Notes: generated by a model from the letters alone, not told the origin. A DNA stretch of 10,083 bases from an uncultured Porphyromonadaceae bacterium (GCA_902470475.1 CABRGT010000068.1:1-10083), one strand, 5' to 3'; numbered from the stretch's first letter, positions 1 through 6,265 are shown. Numbers and translations: made by a program.

Positions 1-1671
1 GATGCCCTGGCCGGTGCCTCGGACATCATAGCCGAATGGGCATCCGAATCGCCCCGCGTACGCTCGGCCCTGCGCTCGCGCTACCGCCGCGAGGCCACCG
101 TCACGGCCTCGGTCGTTCCGGGCAAGGAAAGCGAGGCCGACAAATACCGCACATACGCACATTTCAGGGCACCATACCGATCTATAGCCTCCCACCAGTA
201 TCTCGCACTGCGCCGAGGCGAGGCCGAAGGCGTGCTGAAAGTCGGAATCAGCCTCGACGACACCCGCGCCATCGACGACATCACATCACGCTTCATGCCT
301 AAATCACCCGCCCCGGGCGGACGCCGCCTCATCGCCGATGCCGTGGCCGACTCGTACAGGCGCCTTCTGCGCCCGTCGATCGACAATGAGATGGCAGCCG
401 AGGCTAAAGAAAAAGCCGACACGGCAGCCATCGCATTGTTTGCCGGTAATCTGCGCCAGCTGCTCATGGCCCCACCGCTGCGCGGCAGGCGTGTGATTGC
501 CATCGATCCGGGATTCCGCACCGGCTGCAAGGTCGTGGCCCTCGACGAGAGCGGCGATCTGCTCGACGACGCCGTGATATATCCCACCGAGCCGCGTCGC
601 GACACCGTCGAGGCCATGCACATGCTCATGGACATGATCGACCGCCACGACATCCGGGCGATAGCTCTGGGCGACCGCACGGCATCGCGCGAGACCGAAC
701 GCTTTCTGCGCTCGTCGGGCATCACCGACTTCGCCGAGCTGTTCATCGTGAGCGAAAATGGTGCGTCGGTCTATTCGGCATCCGATCTGGCCCGCGAGGA
801 ATTTCCCGACAAGGACGTCACGGTACGCGGCGCCGTATCCATCGGACGCCGCCTCATCGACCCGCTCGCCGAACTCGTCAAGATCGATCCGAAGTCGATC
901 GGCGTCGGACAGTACCAGCACGATGTCGACCAGACCGCTCTGCGCCAGGCCCTCGACTTCACCGTGCTGAGTTGCGTCAACGCCGTCGGCGTCGACCTCA
1001 ACACAGCATCGGCCACGCTGCTGGGATACATATCGGGCATCGGCCAGGCCATGGCCACCAGAATTGTGGAATTCCGCAGCCACAACGGCCCGTTCCGCTC
1101 GCGACGGGCTCTCATGGAGGTGCCGCGCCTGGGCAGCCGGACATTCGAACAGGCAGCCGGATTCCTCCGCGTGCCGGATTCAGACAATCCGCTCGACAAC
1201 ACCGGTATACATCCCGAATCCTACGCCATAGCCGAGCGCATGGCCGCCGACCTCGGCATATCCGTCGACCGGCTGATCGACGATGACGCCCTCATCGACC
1301 GCATCAACCCCGCACGCTACGCCGACGCAGGTGAGGCGACCGTCGCCGACATTATAGCCGAACTCCGCAAGCCCGGACGCGATCCGCGCCTCGATGCCGG
1401 AAATGTCGAGTTTGACGCCGGCATCAATTCGATCGACGACCTGCACGCGGGCATGGTGCTCAACGGCAAGGTCAATAACATAACCGCATTCGGAGCCTTC
1501 ATAGACCTGGGCATAAAGGAGAACGGCCTGCTCCACGTGTCGCAGATGGGCGAAAAACGTGTCAATGACCCCTCGAAAGTGGTTAAGATAAATCAGATAA
1601 TCCGCGTGAAAGTGCTGGATGTCGACCTTGACCGGCATCGCATCAGCCTCACGGTCAAAGACCTGTCATGA
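1..1671 (+). CDS. tex: Tex-family RNA-binding transcription accessory protein (5' end missing)
   Basis: The frame is open from the first base and ends at TGA 1669-1671, giving 556 residues. Tex proteins usually have a little over 700, so roughly the first 150 are off the left edge. Visible in order (fragment numbering): the helical Tex N-terminal region with its ALxGAxDIIAEW stretch (residues 2-13); a YqgF/RNase H-like domain from about residue 164, with IDPGFRTG (Asp at 169) and later a TASRETE stretch; a helix-hairpin-helix region at about 328-400, containing LNTAS and SGIGQAMA; and a C-terminal S1 RNA-binding domain at about 483-556 with the typical FGAFIDLG and GLLHVSQ pieces. Tex is a cytoplasmic nucleic-acid-binding protein linked to transcription. 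One oddity is GDRTASRE where family members usually read GNGTASRE. The next gene starts inside the stop codon, so the two are probably translationally coupled. Identification is secure; the true start lies outside the window. Confidence 0.96.
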   Translation, partial: DALAGASDIIAEWASESPRVRSALRSRYRREATVTASVVPGKESEADKYRTYAHFRAPYRSIASHQYLALRRGEAEGVLKVGISLDDTRAIDDITSRFMPKSPAPGGRRLIADAVADSYRRLLRPSIDNEMAAEAKEKADTAAIALFAGNLRQLLMAPPLRGRRVIAIDPGFRTGCKVVALDESGDLLDDAVIYPTEPRRDTVEAMHMLMDMIDRHDIRAIALGDRTASRETERFLRSSGITDFAELFIVSENGASVYSASDLAREEFPDKDVTVRGAVSIGRRLIDPLAELVKIDPKSIGVGQYQHDVDQTALRQALDFTVLSCVNAVGVDLNTASATLLGYISGIGQAMATRIVEFRSHNGPFRSRRALMEVPRLGSRTFEQAAGFLRVPDSDNPLDNTGIHPESYAIAERMAADLGISVDRLIDDDALIDRINPARYADAGEATVADIIAELRKPGRDPRLDAGNVEFDAGINSIDDLHAGMVLNGKVNNITAFGAFIDLGIKENGLLHVSQMGEKRVNDPSKVVKINQIIRVKVLDVDLDRHRISLTVKDLS

Positions 1672-2042
1672 CCGAATGTATAATCAGCTTAGGCAGCAAC
1701 CAGTCCCCGCGTCATCGACGCATCGCCCTGGCCATTGAAGCGCTGAAGGATATTGCCGACATCACAGCCGCATCAGCGCCCCACGAGAGCGACGACCACA
1801 GCGGACTCGGGTCAAGATATATCAACGTGGCCGTGCGCGCCACCACCGCTCTCTCCGCCGAAACACTCTCCGCACGGCTCCGTGCCATCGAAAAGGAACT
1901 CGGACGCCGCCCCGATTCAAAAGCCACCGGCATCATGCCCATCGATATCGATCTGGTATGCTTCGGCGACTCCGTTGTCAGTCCCGACGATTACACACGC
2001 CCCTACTTCCGCACCTGCCTCTCCGATCTTCCGGGCCGGTAG
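1668..2042 (+). CDS. folK: Short HPPK-like protein (2-amino-4-hydroxy-6-hydroxymethyldihydropteridine diphosphokinase)
   Basis: This gene encodes 124 residues and starts at an ATG overlapping the tex stop (ATGA). HPPK transfers pyrophosphate from ATP to 6-hydroxymethyl-7,8-dihydropterin in folate synthesis, in the cytoplasm. Support: the N-terminal ISLGSNQS strand-loop (about residues 5-12), a central YINVAV strand matching the family's Y-x-N-x-V, the IEKELGRRP segment, and an IDIDLVCFG segment holding the paired acidic residues (D-x-D) that bind the two magnesium ions. It is shorter than E. coli HPPK (158 residues), mainly in the catalytic loops and the C-terminus. The arginine just before the D-x-D in canonical enzymes (PRxLDLD) is replaced by Met-Pro. 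Short versions occur in Bacteroidota, so this may be a lineage form rather than decay. It could instead be a paralogue with altered activity. The fold is likely; the enzymatic function is less certain. Confidence 0.78.
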   Translation: MTECIISLGSNQSPRHRRIALAIEALKDIADITAASAPHESDDHSGLGSRYINVAVRATTALSAETLSARLRAIEKELGRRPDSKATGIMPIDIDLVCFGDSVVSPDDYTRPYFRTCLSDLPGR

Positions 2043-2106
2043 TCTTGCGCCGAATCGCAAATCGCAAAAAATCGTGCGCCGGCTTTCATTTTTCCGATAA
2101 ATATAG

Positions 2107-2114
2107 TAACTTTG
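2107..2114 (+). promoter_or_regulatory. Bacteroidota -7 promoter element for the proline tRNA
   Basis: TAACTTTG matches the Bacteroidota primary sigma -7 consensus TAnnTTTG and ends 9 bases before the tRNA. The -33 region is poor: only CTTTC around 2083-2087 lies at about the right distance, where TTTG would be expected. Transcription would start a few bases before the mature tRNA 5' end, giving a very short leader. Confidence 0.7.
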
Positions 2115-2123
2115 CAGTCGATT

Positions 2124-2197
2124 CGGGGCGTAGCGCAGTCCGGTAGCGCTCCTGGTTTGGGACCAGGCGGTCGCAGGTTCGAATCCTGTCACCCCGA
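2124..2197 (+). tRNA. tRNA-Pro (anticodon TGG)
   Basis: A 74-nucleotide cloverleaf can be folded by eye. The acceptor strand is CGGGGCG. The D arm has a GCGC stem, the anticodon stem is CCTGG/CCAGG around loop TTTGGGA, the variable loop is CGGTC, and the T arm has loop TTCGAAT. The anticodon TGG at loop positions 3-5 reads proline CCN codons. C1-G72 and discriminator A73 are present. CCA is not encoded (CGA follows), so it must be added after transcription. One acceptor pair, position 6 with 67, is a C-A mismatch rather than the expected T-A or C-G, and 49-65 is a G-T wobble. The gene has its own promoter upstream and a long hairpin downstream. Confidence 0.97.
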
Positions 2198-2200
2198 CGA

Positions 2201-2254
2201 AATCAAACCGCTGACCATCAATTATATATAATTGACAATCAGCGGTTGATTTTA
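2201..2254. terminator. Long hairpin between convergent transcripts, probable terminator
   Basis: The outer arms AATCAAACCGCTGA (2201-2214) and TCAGCGGTTGATT (2239-2251) pair over 13 bases with one bulged A. Inside them lies a perfect 18-base palindrome, TCAATTATATATAATTGA (2218-2235). On the plus strand the stem runs into TTTT, suitable for ending the tRNA transcript. It also lies just past the stop of the minus-strand phosphatase gene, though the T-run on that side is broken. It is probably a terminator, strongest for the plus strand and perhaps bidirectional. Confidence 0.75.
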
Positions 2255-2266
2255 TTACGTAGCAGT

Positions 2267-3661
2267 TTACTTACCGGTTGAAGGCCTCTTGAAAGGATTT
2301 ATAGGTGTCTGAGCGGGATCTTTCTGCGGTTGTTCCCTGGGGGTAGTCACCTGATTGATAATGCTGCTAGCAGTTCCTTTGGCATCAGAGGAGGCATCAG
2401 CCTGATCAATATCGGCATCATTGTCATCAGAAGCCGTCGACGCGGCATTCGCATCCGCGGTCTGGTCTGCGTCGGTCTTTGTGCCCGATGCCGCCCTGGA
2501 TTTCGATTTCGGCTTCGCTTGATGCGGCTGCGCCTTGGGGCGCCCGGCGTCGCCGGATGCATCGTCATCTGCTGTGATTCTGATCAGACGCCCGCCATCG
2601 GGTCCATCATCATCATCGTTGTCTGACGTGCGGCGCACATTCTCGGTCTTGGCGCCGTCGGTCTTGATCAGATATACGAATACACCCATTGTGATGGCGG
2701 CCGCGATAGCCAGTATCACATATAATAATGTATTGTTGCGGCGTGAGGCTGACTTCGGAGAGGCAGCCTTCGGAGAGGCACCTCGGGTTGCCGACTGCTT
2801 CTTGGCAGCCGTTGCAGCAGATGCTGCCGCCACTTTGGGACGCGCGGCAGCGACATCGTCCGGCGTCCGTACAACGTCATTTATGCGCACGATAATCGCC
2901 GTGTGATTGTCATGGTTCTGAGCCGTCATGTCGATGAGCGCCGACACCTTGTCGGCATCTGCCTCGCCGCTTACGTCGGAAAACACCGATTTCAGATCAT
3001 CGTCGGTCATGTTTTCGAGCATTCCGTCCGAACACATGAAAAAGAGATCACCCGGACGCACATCCTTCGTATCATATATGTCGGCCGCGTTGCGGCGGTC
3101 CTGGTGGGGCTGCATGGCGCGCGTGAGGACATTCTTCTGAGGAAAGTCGCGAGCCTGCTCGGGCGTGAGTTCTCCGACCTTGATGAGTTCGTTGACAAGC
3201 GAATGGTCCGAAGTCGCGAACACGATGCGCGTCGAGTCACCGTCCACTCCCGGCCTGATGTGATACACGCGCGAATCGCCTATGTGCGCTATCGTGGCGC
3301 CGCCCGGATGCAGTTTCAGCGCCGTCATGGTGGTTCCCATCTTCTTCAGCGCATGGGTGTCGCGGCTGTCGAGGGCGTCGTAAGCGCTCGCCACCGCCTT
3401 TTTCATCATCTCGTCAGTAAACGGAGAATCAGTTTCCGGACACATCCTGCCGATGGCCTCGGCCATCGCCTCGCAGACAGTGGCGCTCGCTACCTCACCG
3501 GCATCATGGCCTCCCATGCCGTCGCACAGCAGAAAGAGGCGTGTATCCGGAGTCATCTGCCCGGGAAGCGGATACAGCGAATCCTCCTGATGCGGATTGC
3601 CTTCCGCATCGGTCCGCCGGCCATATTCCCAGATTGTATATGTCGATATCGAATATTTCAT
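2267..3661 (-). CDS. Membrane-anchored PP2C-family Ser/Thr protein phosphatase
   Basis: The 464-residue product hydrolyses phospho-Ser/Thr using a two-metal centre. The PP2C catalytic domain occupies about residues 1-262. Visible motifs are QED (25-27), CDGMGGHDAGE (46-56; metal-binding Asp47-Gly48), GTTMTAL (109-115), HIGDSRVY (126-133), the SDHS stretch (151-154) with LTRAM (179-183), CSDGM (210-214; Asp212) and DNHTAIIV (251-258; Asp251). All expected metal ligands are present, so the enzyme should be active. An Ala/Lys/Ser/Pro linker (about 270-310) leads to a single hydrophobic segment (about 312-332). A 130-residue low-complexity tail rich in Asp, Ala, Lys, Ser and Thr follows. With no signal peptide, the catalytic domain should sit in the cytoplasm and the tail in the periplasm. 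It is the last gene of the minus-strand cluster, 41 bases after the FHA gene. The phosphatase call is firm; substrates are unknown and no kinase is visible here. Confidence 0.93.
   Translation of the reverse strand: MKYSISTYTIWEYGRRTDAEGNPHQEDSLYPLPGQMTPDTRLFLLCDGMGGHDAGEVASATVCEAMAEAIGRMCPETDSPFTDEMMKKAVASAYDALDSRDTHALKKMGTTMTALKLHPGGATIAHIGDSRVYHIRPGVDGDSTRIVFATSDHSLVNELIKVGELTPEQARDFPQKNVLTRAMQPHQDRRNAADIYDTKDVRPGDLFFMCSDGMLENMTDDDLKSVFSDVSGEADADKVSALIDMTAQNHDNHTAIIVRINDVVRTPDDVAAARPKVAAASAATAAKKQSATRGASPKAASPKSASRRNNTLLYVILAIAAAITMGVFVYLIKTDGAKTENVRRTSDNDDDDGPDGGRLIRITADDDASGDAGRPKAQPHQAKPKSKSRAASGTKTDADQTADANAASTASDDNDADIDQADASSDAKGTASSIINQVTTPREQPQKDPAQTPINPFKRPSTGK
2753..2780 (-). repeat. 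Short tandem repeat in the phosphatase linker
   Basis: The 13-base word CTTCGGAGAGGCA occurs at 2753-2765 and again at 2768-2780, a 15-base period that keeps the reading frame. It encodes two copies of an Ser-Pro-Lys-(Ala/Ser)-Ala unit just before the membrane segment. This looks like slippage or duplication within a disordered linker, with no sign of wider function. Confidence 0.6.
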
Positions 3662-3702
3662 CAGGACATTGATTTACAGGTTTGTTTTTTACAGTGATTC
3701 CG

Positions 3703-4233
3703 TCACTTCAGCGGATACTGGAAGCTTATCATTATCGGATCGCCTCCCATAGGCTTGATCATGATCATGTCGCCGCTGCGCAGTGTCACGCGCTCGCCAT
3801 GCATCAGCGGTGTGCTGTTGACCCACGTGGGCTGCACGTTGTCCTTGTAAAGGGTAAGCACGTGCGAGAAGCCACCGTCGGCTTCGGGGCCGACCTCCAC
3901 CGTGAAATGCTCCCGACTCATATACCGCGACTCATCGGGCAGCATCAGCGATGCCGACGATGTGGTGGCCTTGCGGCCTATGACGTTGCGGCCCGGCGCG
4001 AGCGGATACAGGTTCCCGCCGAAAAGCAGGCCGCCCGGACGCGGCTTCGGGGCGCTCGCCGGTTTCTCTGCCGCGGGCGCCGGAGCGGTCACATTTATGT
4101 ACTCGCCCACCGGACGCCGGTTCTTGCACACCGGACATGTGACAAAGGCCGTCGGCTTCGGGGCAGTTCTGAATCTTAGTACAGCCGAACAGTCGGGACA
4201 CCGCACTGTCGGCGCAGCTGACATTTCCGCCAT
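3703..4233 (-). CDS. Zinc-ribbon plus FHA domain protein
   Basis: The 176-residue product has two recognisable parts. Residues 12-36 carry two CPxC knuckles (Cys12/Cys15 and Cys33/Cys36) spaced as in a zinc ribbon. After an Ala/Pro-rich linker (about 49-66), residues 75-172 form an FHA domain, which binds phosphothreonine peptides. It shows the Gly-Arg pair (86-87), the SRxH motif (106-109) and a late LRSGD turn (151-155). A TWVNS stretch (136-140) holds the usual conserved Asn. All phosphopeptide-contacting signature residues are therefore present. There is no signal peptide or membrane segment, so it should act in the cytoplasm. It lies between the acidic membrane protein gene and the PP2C gene, 41 bases before the latter, consistent with one operon and with reading phosphorylation that the phosphatase removes. 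Met4 is an alternative start. Its ligand is unknown. Confidence 0.9.
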   Translation of the reverse strand: MAEMSAAPTVRCPDCSAVLRFRTAPKPTAFVTCPVCKNRRPVGEYINVTAPAPAAEKPASAPKPRPGGLLFGGNLYPLAPGRNVIGRKATTSSASLMLPDESRYMSREHFTVEVGPEADGGFSHVLTLYKDNVQPTWVNSTPLMHGERVTLRSGDMIMIKPMGGDPIMISFQYPLK

Positions 4234-4272
4234 TTATTATATAGGATTAGGGGTATTCTGGTTTATACGCAC

Positions 4273-4312
4273 AATCCGGCCGGGTGCCCCGCGAGGCTTC
4301 CCGGCCCGGATT
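4273..4312 (-). promoter_or_regulatory. GC-rich intercistronic hairpin
   Basis: Arms AATCCGGCCGGG (4273-4284) and CCCGGCCCGGATT (4300-4312) pair over 12 bases with one bulged base; the loop can form a further GCC/GGC pairing. It lies in the 110-base gap between the acidic protein gene and the FHA gene. No T-run follows it on the minus strand and I see no TAnnTTTG promoter between it and the FHA start. It could therefore be a partial terminator or an mRNA-stabilising or processing hairpin that lowers downstream expression. The structure is clear; the role is inference. Confidence 0.6.
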
Positions 4313-4343
4313 CGGGATCATTGATTATGATATCCGTCAGGCA

Positions 4344-5396
4344 TCAGATGTCGAGTGCCTGGTCGTCGGTAAGATCGATATCCATGTCGGTAAGATCGTC
4401 CACCACTTCATCGGGGTCTTCCACCGGCACTTCTATGGTATCGTAGTCGATTACAGTGATGTCGATTCCGGTAGTATCCGACACATCCTGCATCGTAAGG
4501 CCCGCGGCCGACACATCTTCCGTTTCGCCGGGATCCAGCTCGCCGTTGTCGTTGAGATCGGAAACGATCACGTCGATGGAGCCGTCGCCGTCCTGATCGA
4601 TCATGTATGTCTCGTGGCCGTTGACACGCATCTCCACATAGCCCATACCCATCGTATTGTCCTGGACGATACCTATGATCTCTATTTCGGGATCCTCGCC
4701 TGCGGCGCCGGTATTCACTGTGGGATCGTCGCTCGGATCGTCGCCGGGCTGGCCGTCGCGGCCGCCGTTGTGACCGTTGCGGTCATCGCCGGGCTGATTG
4801 TCGTGGCCGTCACCGCCGCGGCCGTCGTCATGGCCGTCGTCATGGTTGTCATCGCCGGGGGTCTGATCCTGGCGGCTACCGTCTATGTGGTTCCAGTCGA
4901 AGTGCGAGCCGAAAGCCTGCTGCTCTGCCGGAGTCATCGAATTCCACTCCTGGGCGGTGTAGGTGCCGTAGACATTGCCATGCCACACGAACGCTCCGCC
5001 GGGTCCCACCTCCGAGCGGGCCGCAGCGAATGCCTCGCTGAAGCTCATGTCATCGGTCACCGAGGTGGCCATGCTTATCTCGCCGTCGGTGAGGGTCACG
5101 TCTGTGCGCGTGTTCACGATCATCTCGCCGCCGTCTTCCGTATCATCGAGTTCCTCGTCATCGTCATCGACAACGATGGCGTCGATCGTCTCTTCATCGT
5201 CCATTGCCGACGACGTCAGCATGAAGCCTACCGCGCCTATCGCAAGACCCGTCACTCCGGCCGCACCGATCTTTACCAGTCGGGGCGTTCCGCTCTTGGC
5301 GGCTGTGGCTTCGCCGTCGGCCTGACCGAAGTTGTCGCTCTGATACATGGGATTCGTACCGTAGTTCGAATTGTAGATGGTCTCTTCAGGTTTCAT
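4344..5396 (-). CDS. Acidic single-pass membrane protein with EF-hand-like loops, function unknown
   Basis: The 350-residue product is not recognised as a characterised family. A polar N-terminus rich in Asn, Tyr and Gln (1-39) precedes one Gly/Ala-rich hydrophobic segment (about 40-62), with no cleavable signal. The part after it is strikingly acidic, including a DDDDEE run near 77-82. Residues 118-172 form a compact segment with many aromatic and Gly residues (FVWHGNVYGTY, EWNSM, FDWNHID); I recall similar segments in uncharacterised Bacteroidales proteins, without being able to check. Residues 177-224 are a low-complexity Gly/Asp/His/Asn-rich linker. Two calcium-loop-like motifs follow: DQDGDGSID (267-275), and Asp280 to Glu291, which fits the full 12-residue EF-hand pattern DxNxNGxxDxxE. 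The C-terminus is again acidic. The ATG is preceded by an A-rich leader and a well-formed promoter, and this is the first gene of the cluster with the FHA and PP2C genes. A role as sensor, scaffold or phospho-target is inference. Confidence 0.85.
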   Translation of the reverse strand: MKPEETIYNSNYGTNPMYQSDNFGQADGEATAAKSGTPRLVKIGAAGVTGLAIGAVGFMLTSSAMDDEETIDAIVVDDDDEELDDTEDGGEMIVNTRTDVTLTDGEISMATSVTDDMSFSEAFAAARSEVGPGGAFVWHGNVYGTYTAQEWNSMTPAEQQAFGSHFDWNHIDGSRQDQTPGDDNHDDGHDDGRGGDGHDNQPGDDRNGHNGGRDGQPGDDPSDDPTVNTGAAGEDPEIEIIGIVQDNTMGMGYVEMRVNGHETYMIDQDGDGSIDVIVSDLNDNGELDPGETEDVSAAGLTMQDVSDTTGIDITVIDYDTIEVPVEDPDEVVDDLTDMDIDLTDDQALDI

Positions 5397-5430
5397 TTCT
5401 TTTGAGTTTTAAGAGTTATTGTTTCTGACG

Positions 5431-5461
5431 CAAAGTTAGCAACAACCGGCGCCTCTGTCAA
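5431..5461 (-). promoter_or_regulatory. Promoter of the acidic protein-FHA-PP2C cluster
   Basis: Read on the minus strand, TTGACA (5461-5456) is followed by TAACTTTG (5438-5431). There are 20 bases between the TTG and the -7 element, the Bacteroidota sigma-factor arrangement. Transcription would start about 30 bases before the ATG at 5396. It is the only good promoter I see for the three minus-strand genes. Confidence 0.8.
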
Positions 5462-5481
5462 CATTTTTTGCGGTTTATTCC

Positions 5482-5520
5482 ACGAATAGCCCGTGTTTTT
5501 TGACGAACAAGCCCGTTTTT
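5482..5520. repeat. Imperfect direct repeat between divergent promoters
   Basis: ACGAATAGCCCGTGTTTTT (5482-5500) recurs as ACGAACAAGCCCGTTTTT (5503-5520). Starts are 21 bases apart, close to two helical turns. It sits about 20 bases upstream of the -33 element of the minus-strand cluster and about 45 bases upstream of that of the ferritin gene. It could be a pair of regulator sites; no known operator is recognised. Confidence 0.45.
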
Positions 5521-5563
5521 CGGATTAATCTGTCGTCGGGCCCGCGACGCGCATCCGATTTTA

Positions 5564-5595
5564 TTTGGCGCTGTCAACTCTTTGTTGTAATTTTG
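5564..5595 (+). promoter_or_regulatory. Ferritin promoter
   Basis: TTTG (5564-5567), 20 bases, then TAATTTTG (5588-5595) is an excellent match to the Bacteroidota -33/-7 pattern. The expected transcription start is near 5600, leaving a leader of roughly 30 bases before the ATG at 5629. Its position rules out starting ferritin translation at the upstream in-frame codon at 5500. Confidence 0.85.
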
Positions 5596-5628
5596 CGTCC
5601 AGTAAATATCATATTAATACTATCTACT

Positions 5629-6150
5629 ATGTTAAGCCCTAAACTTCAGGACGCTCTCAACGCCCAAATCAATGCCGAATTCTGGTCGGCATACCTCTAC
5701 CTCTCCATGGCCATGCATTTCGAAAACGTCGGTTACCACGGCATCGCCAACTGGTATCGCGTCCAGTTCAAGGAAGAGCAGGCTCACGCAGAGATTTTCA
5801 TCAACTACGTCAACTCACGCGGAGGCCGCGTCGTGCTTGCTCCCATCGCCGAGGTTCCCACCGAATGGAAGTCGCCGCTCGCCGCTTTCGAGGCCACTCT
5901 GGCTCATGAAGAAAAAGTCACCGCTCTGATCAATAATCTCTATGCCCTCGCCGAGGCCGAGCACGACTATGCCACCCGAGGCAAACTCGACTGGTTCGTT
6001 TCCGAGCAGGTTGAAGAGGAAGAGAACTGCCACACGCTCATCGACCGCATCAAACTCGCCGGTGACACCCCTATGGCCATCTTCCAGTTCGACCAGGAAC
6101 TCGCCGCACGCGTCTACAACGTTCCCTCGCCTCTGGCCGCAAAGGACTGA
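5629..6150 (+). CDS. ftnA: Bacterial non-heme ferritin
   Basis: This gene encodes 173 residues, a normal length for FtnA-type ferritin. Ferritin oxidises Fe2+ and stores it as a ferric mineral inside a 24-subunit cytoplasmic shell, limiting iron-driven oxidative damage. The start MLSPKLQDAL is chosen because the promoter lies just upstream and the homology begins here; the open frame extends to 5500, but that part has no ferritin similarity. The ferroxidase ligands are all visible: Glu17 and Tyr24 in the first helix, Glu50 and His53 in FKEEQAHAE, Glu94, and the EQVEEEE cluster (126-132) containing Gln127 and Glu130. There is no heme-ligating Met pattern suggesting bacterioferritin. It is monocistronic, with its own promoter and a rho-independent terminator. 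Ferritin in Bacteroides responds to iron and oxygen, but no recognised operator was identified here. Confidence 0.97.
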   Translation: MLSPKLQDALNAQINAEFWSAYLYLSMAMHFENVGYHGIANWYRVQFKEEQAHAEIFINYVNSRGGRVVLAPIAEVPTEWKSPLAAFEATLAHEEKVTALINNLYALAEAEHDYATRGKLDWFVSEQVEEEENCHTLIDRIKLAGDTPMAIFQFDQELAARVYNVPSPLAAKD

Positions 6151-6174
6151 CCAGCTATCGGCAAAAAACATATG

Positions 6175-6219
6175 CCGGAACCGCACGTCCGCAAAATGGA
6201 CAGCGGTTTCGGTTTTTTT
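6175..6219 (+). terminator. Rho-independent terminator after ferritin
   Basis: CCGGAACCGC (6175-6184) pairs with GCGGTTTCGG (6203-6212) over 10 bases including one G-T. An inner GTCC/GGAC helix extends the stem, and a run of seven T follows directly. It begins 25 bases past the ferritin stop. Confidence 0.92.
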
Positions 6220-6265
6220 ATTGATTTTTTCCAAAAAAAGTTTTAAATAAGCCGAATAAATACTT

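Noticed and set aside
304..1083. Minus-strand open frame of 259 codons
   Set aside because: It is antisense to the YqgF and helix-hairpin-helix parts of tex, with no recognisable motif and no promoter.
2045..2060. TTGCG/CGCAA hairpin just after folK as a terminator
   Set aside because: The stem is only 5 pairs and is followed by interrupted A-rich sequence rather than a T-run. I see no convincing terminator between folK and the tRNA.
2124..2254. tRNA-Pro 3' end as an attachment site for an integrated element
   Set aside because: No integrase, no repeat of the tRNA 3' end in the window, and the neighbours are ordinary chromosomal genes.
2903..3697. Plus-strand open frame of 264 codons
   Set aside because: It lies entirely opposite the PP2C catalytic domain, whose motifs are unmistakable. 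The composition is typical of an antisense shadow in GC-rich DNA.
4284..5405. Long plus-strand open frame (373 codons) with a Val/Ala/Ile-rich hydrophobic middle
   Set aside because: It is the antisense shadow of the acidic protein gene; Asp codons read backwards give Val and Ile. The minus-strand gene has a promoter, a proper start, a membrane segment and calcium-loop motifs, and fits the neighbouring FHA and PP2C genes.
5500..5628. N-terminal extension of ferritin from an upstream in-frame ATG
   Set aside because: The ferritin promoter (5564-5595) lies within it, so the message starts after 5500, and ferritin homology begins at 5629.
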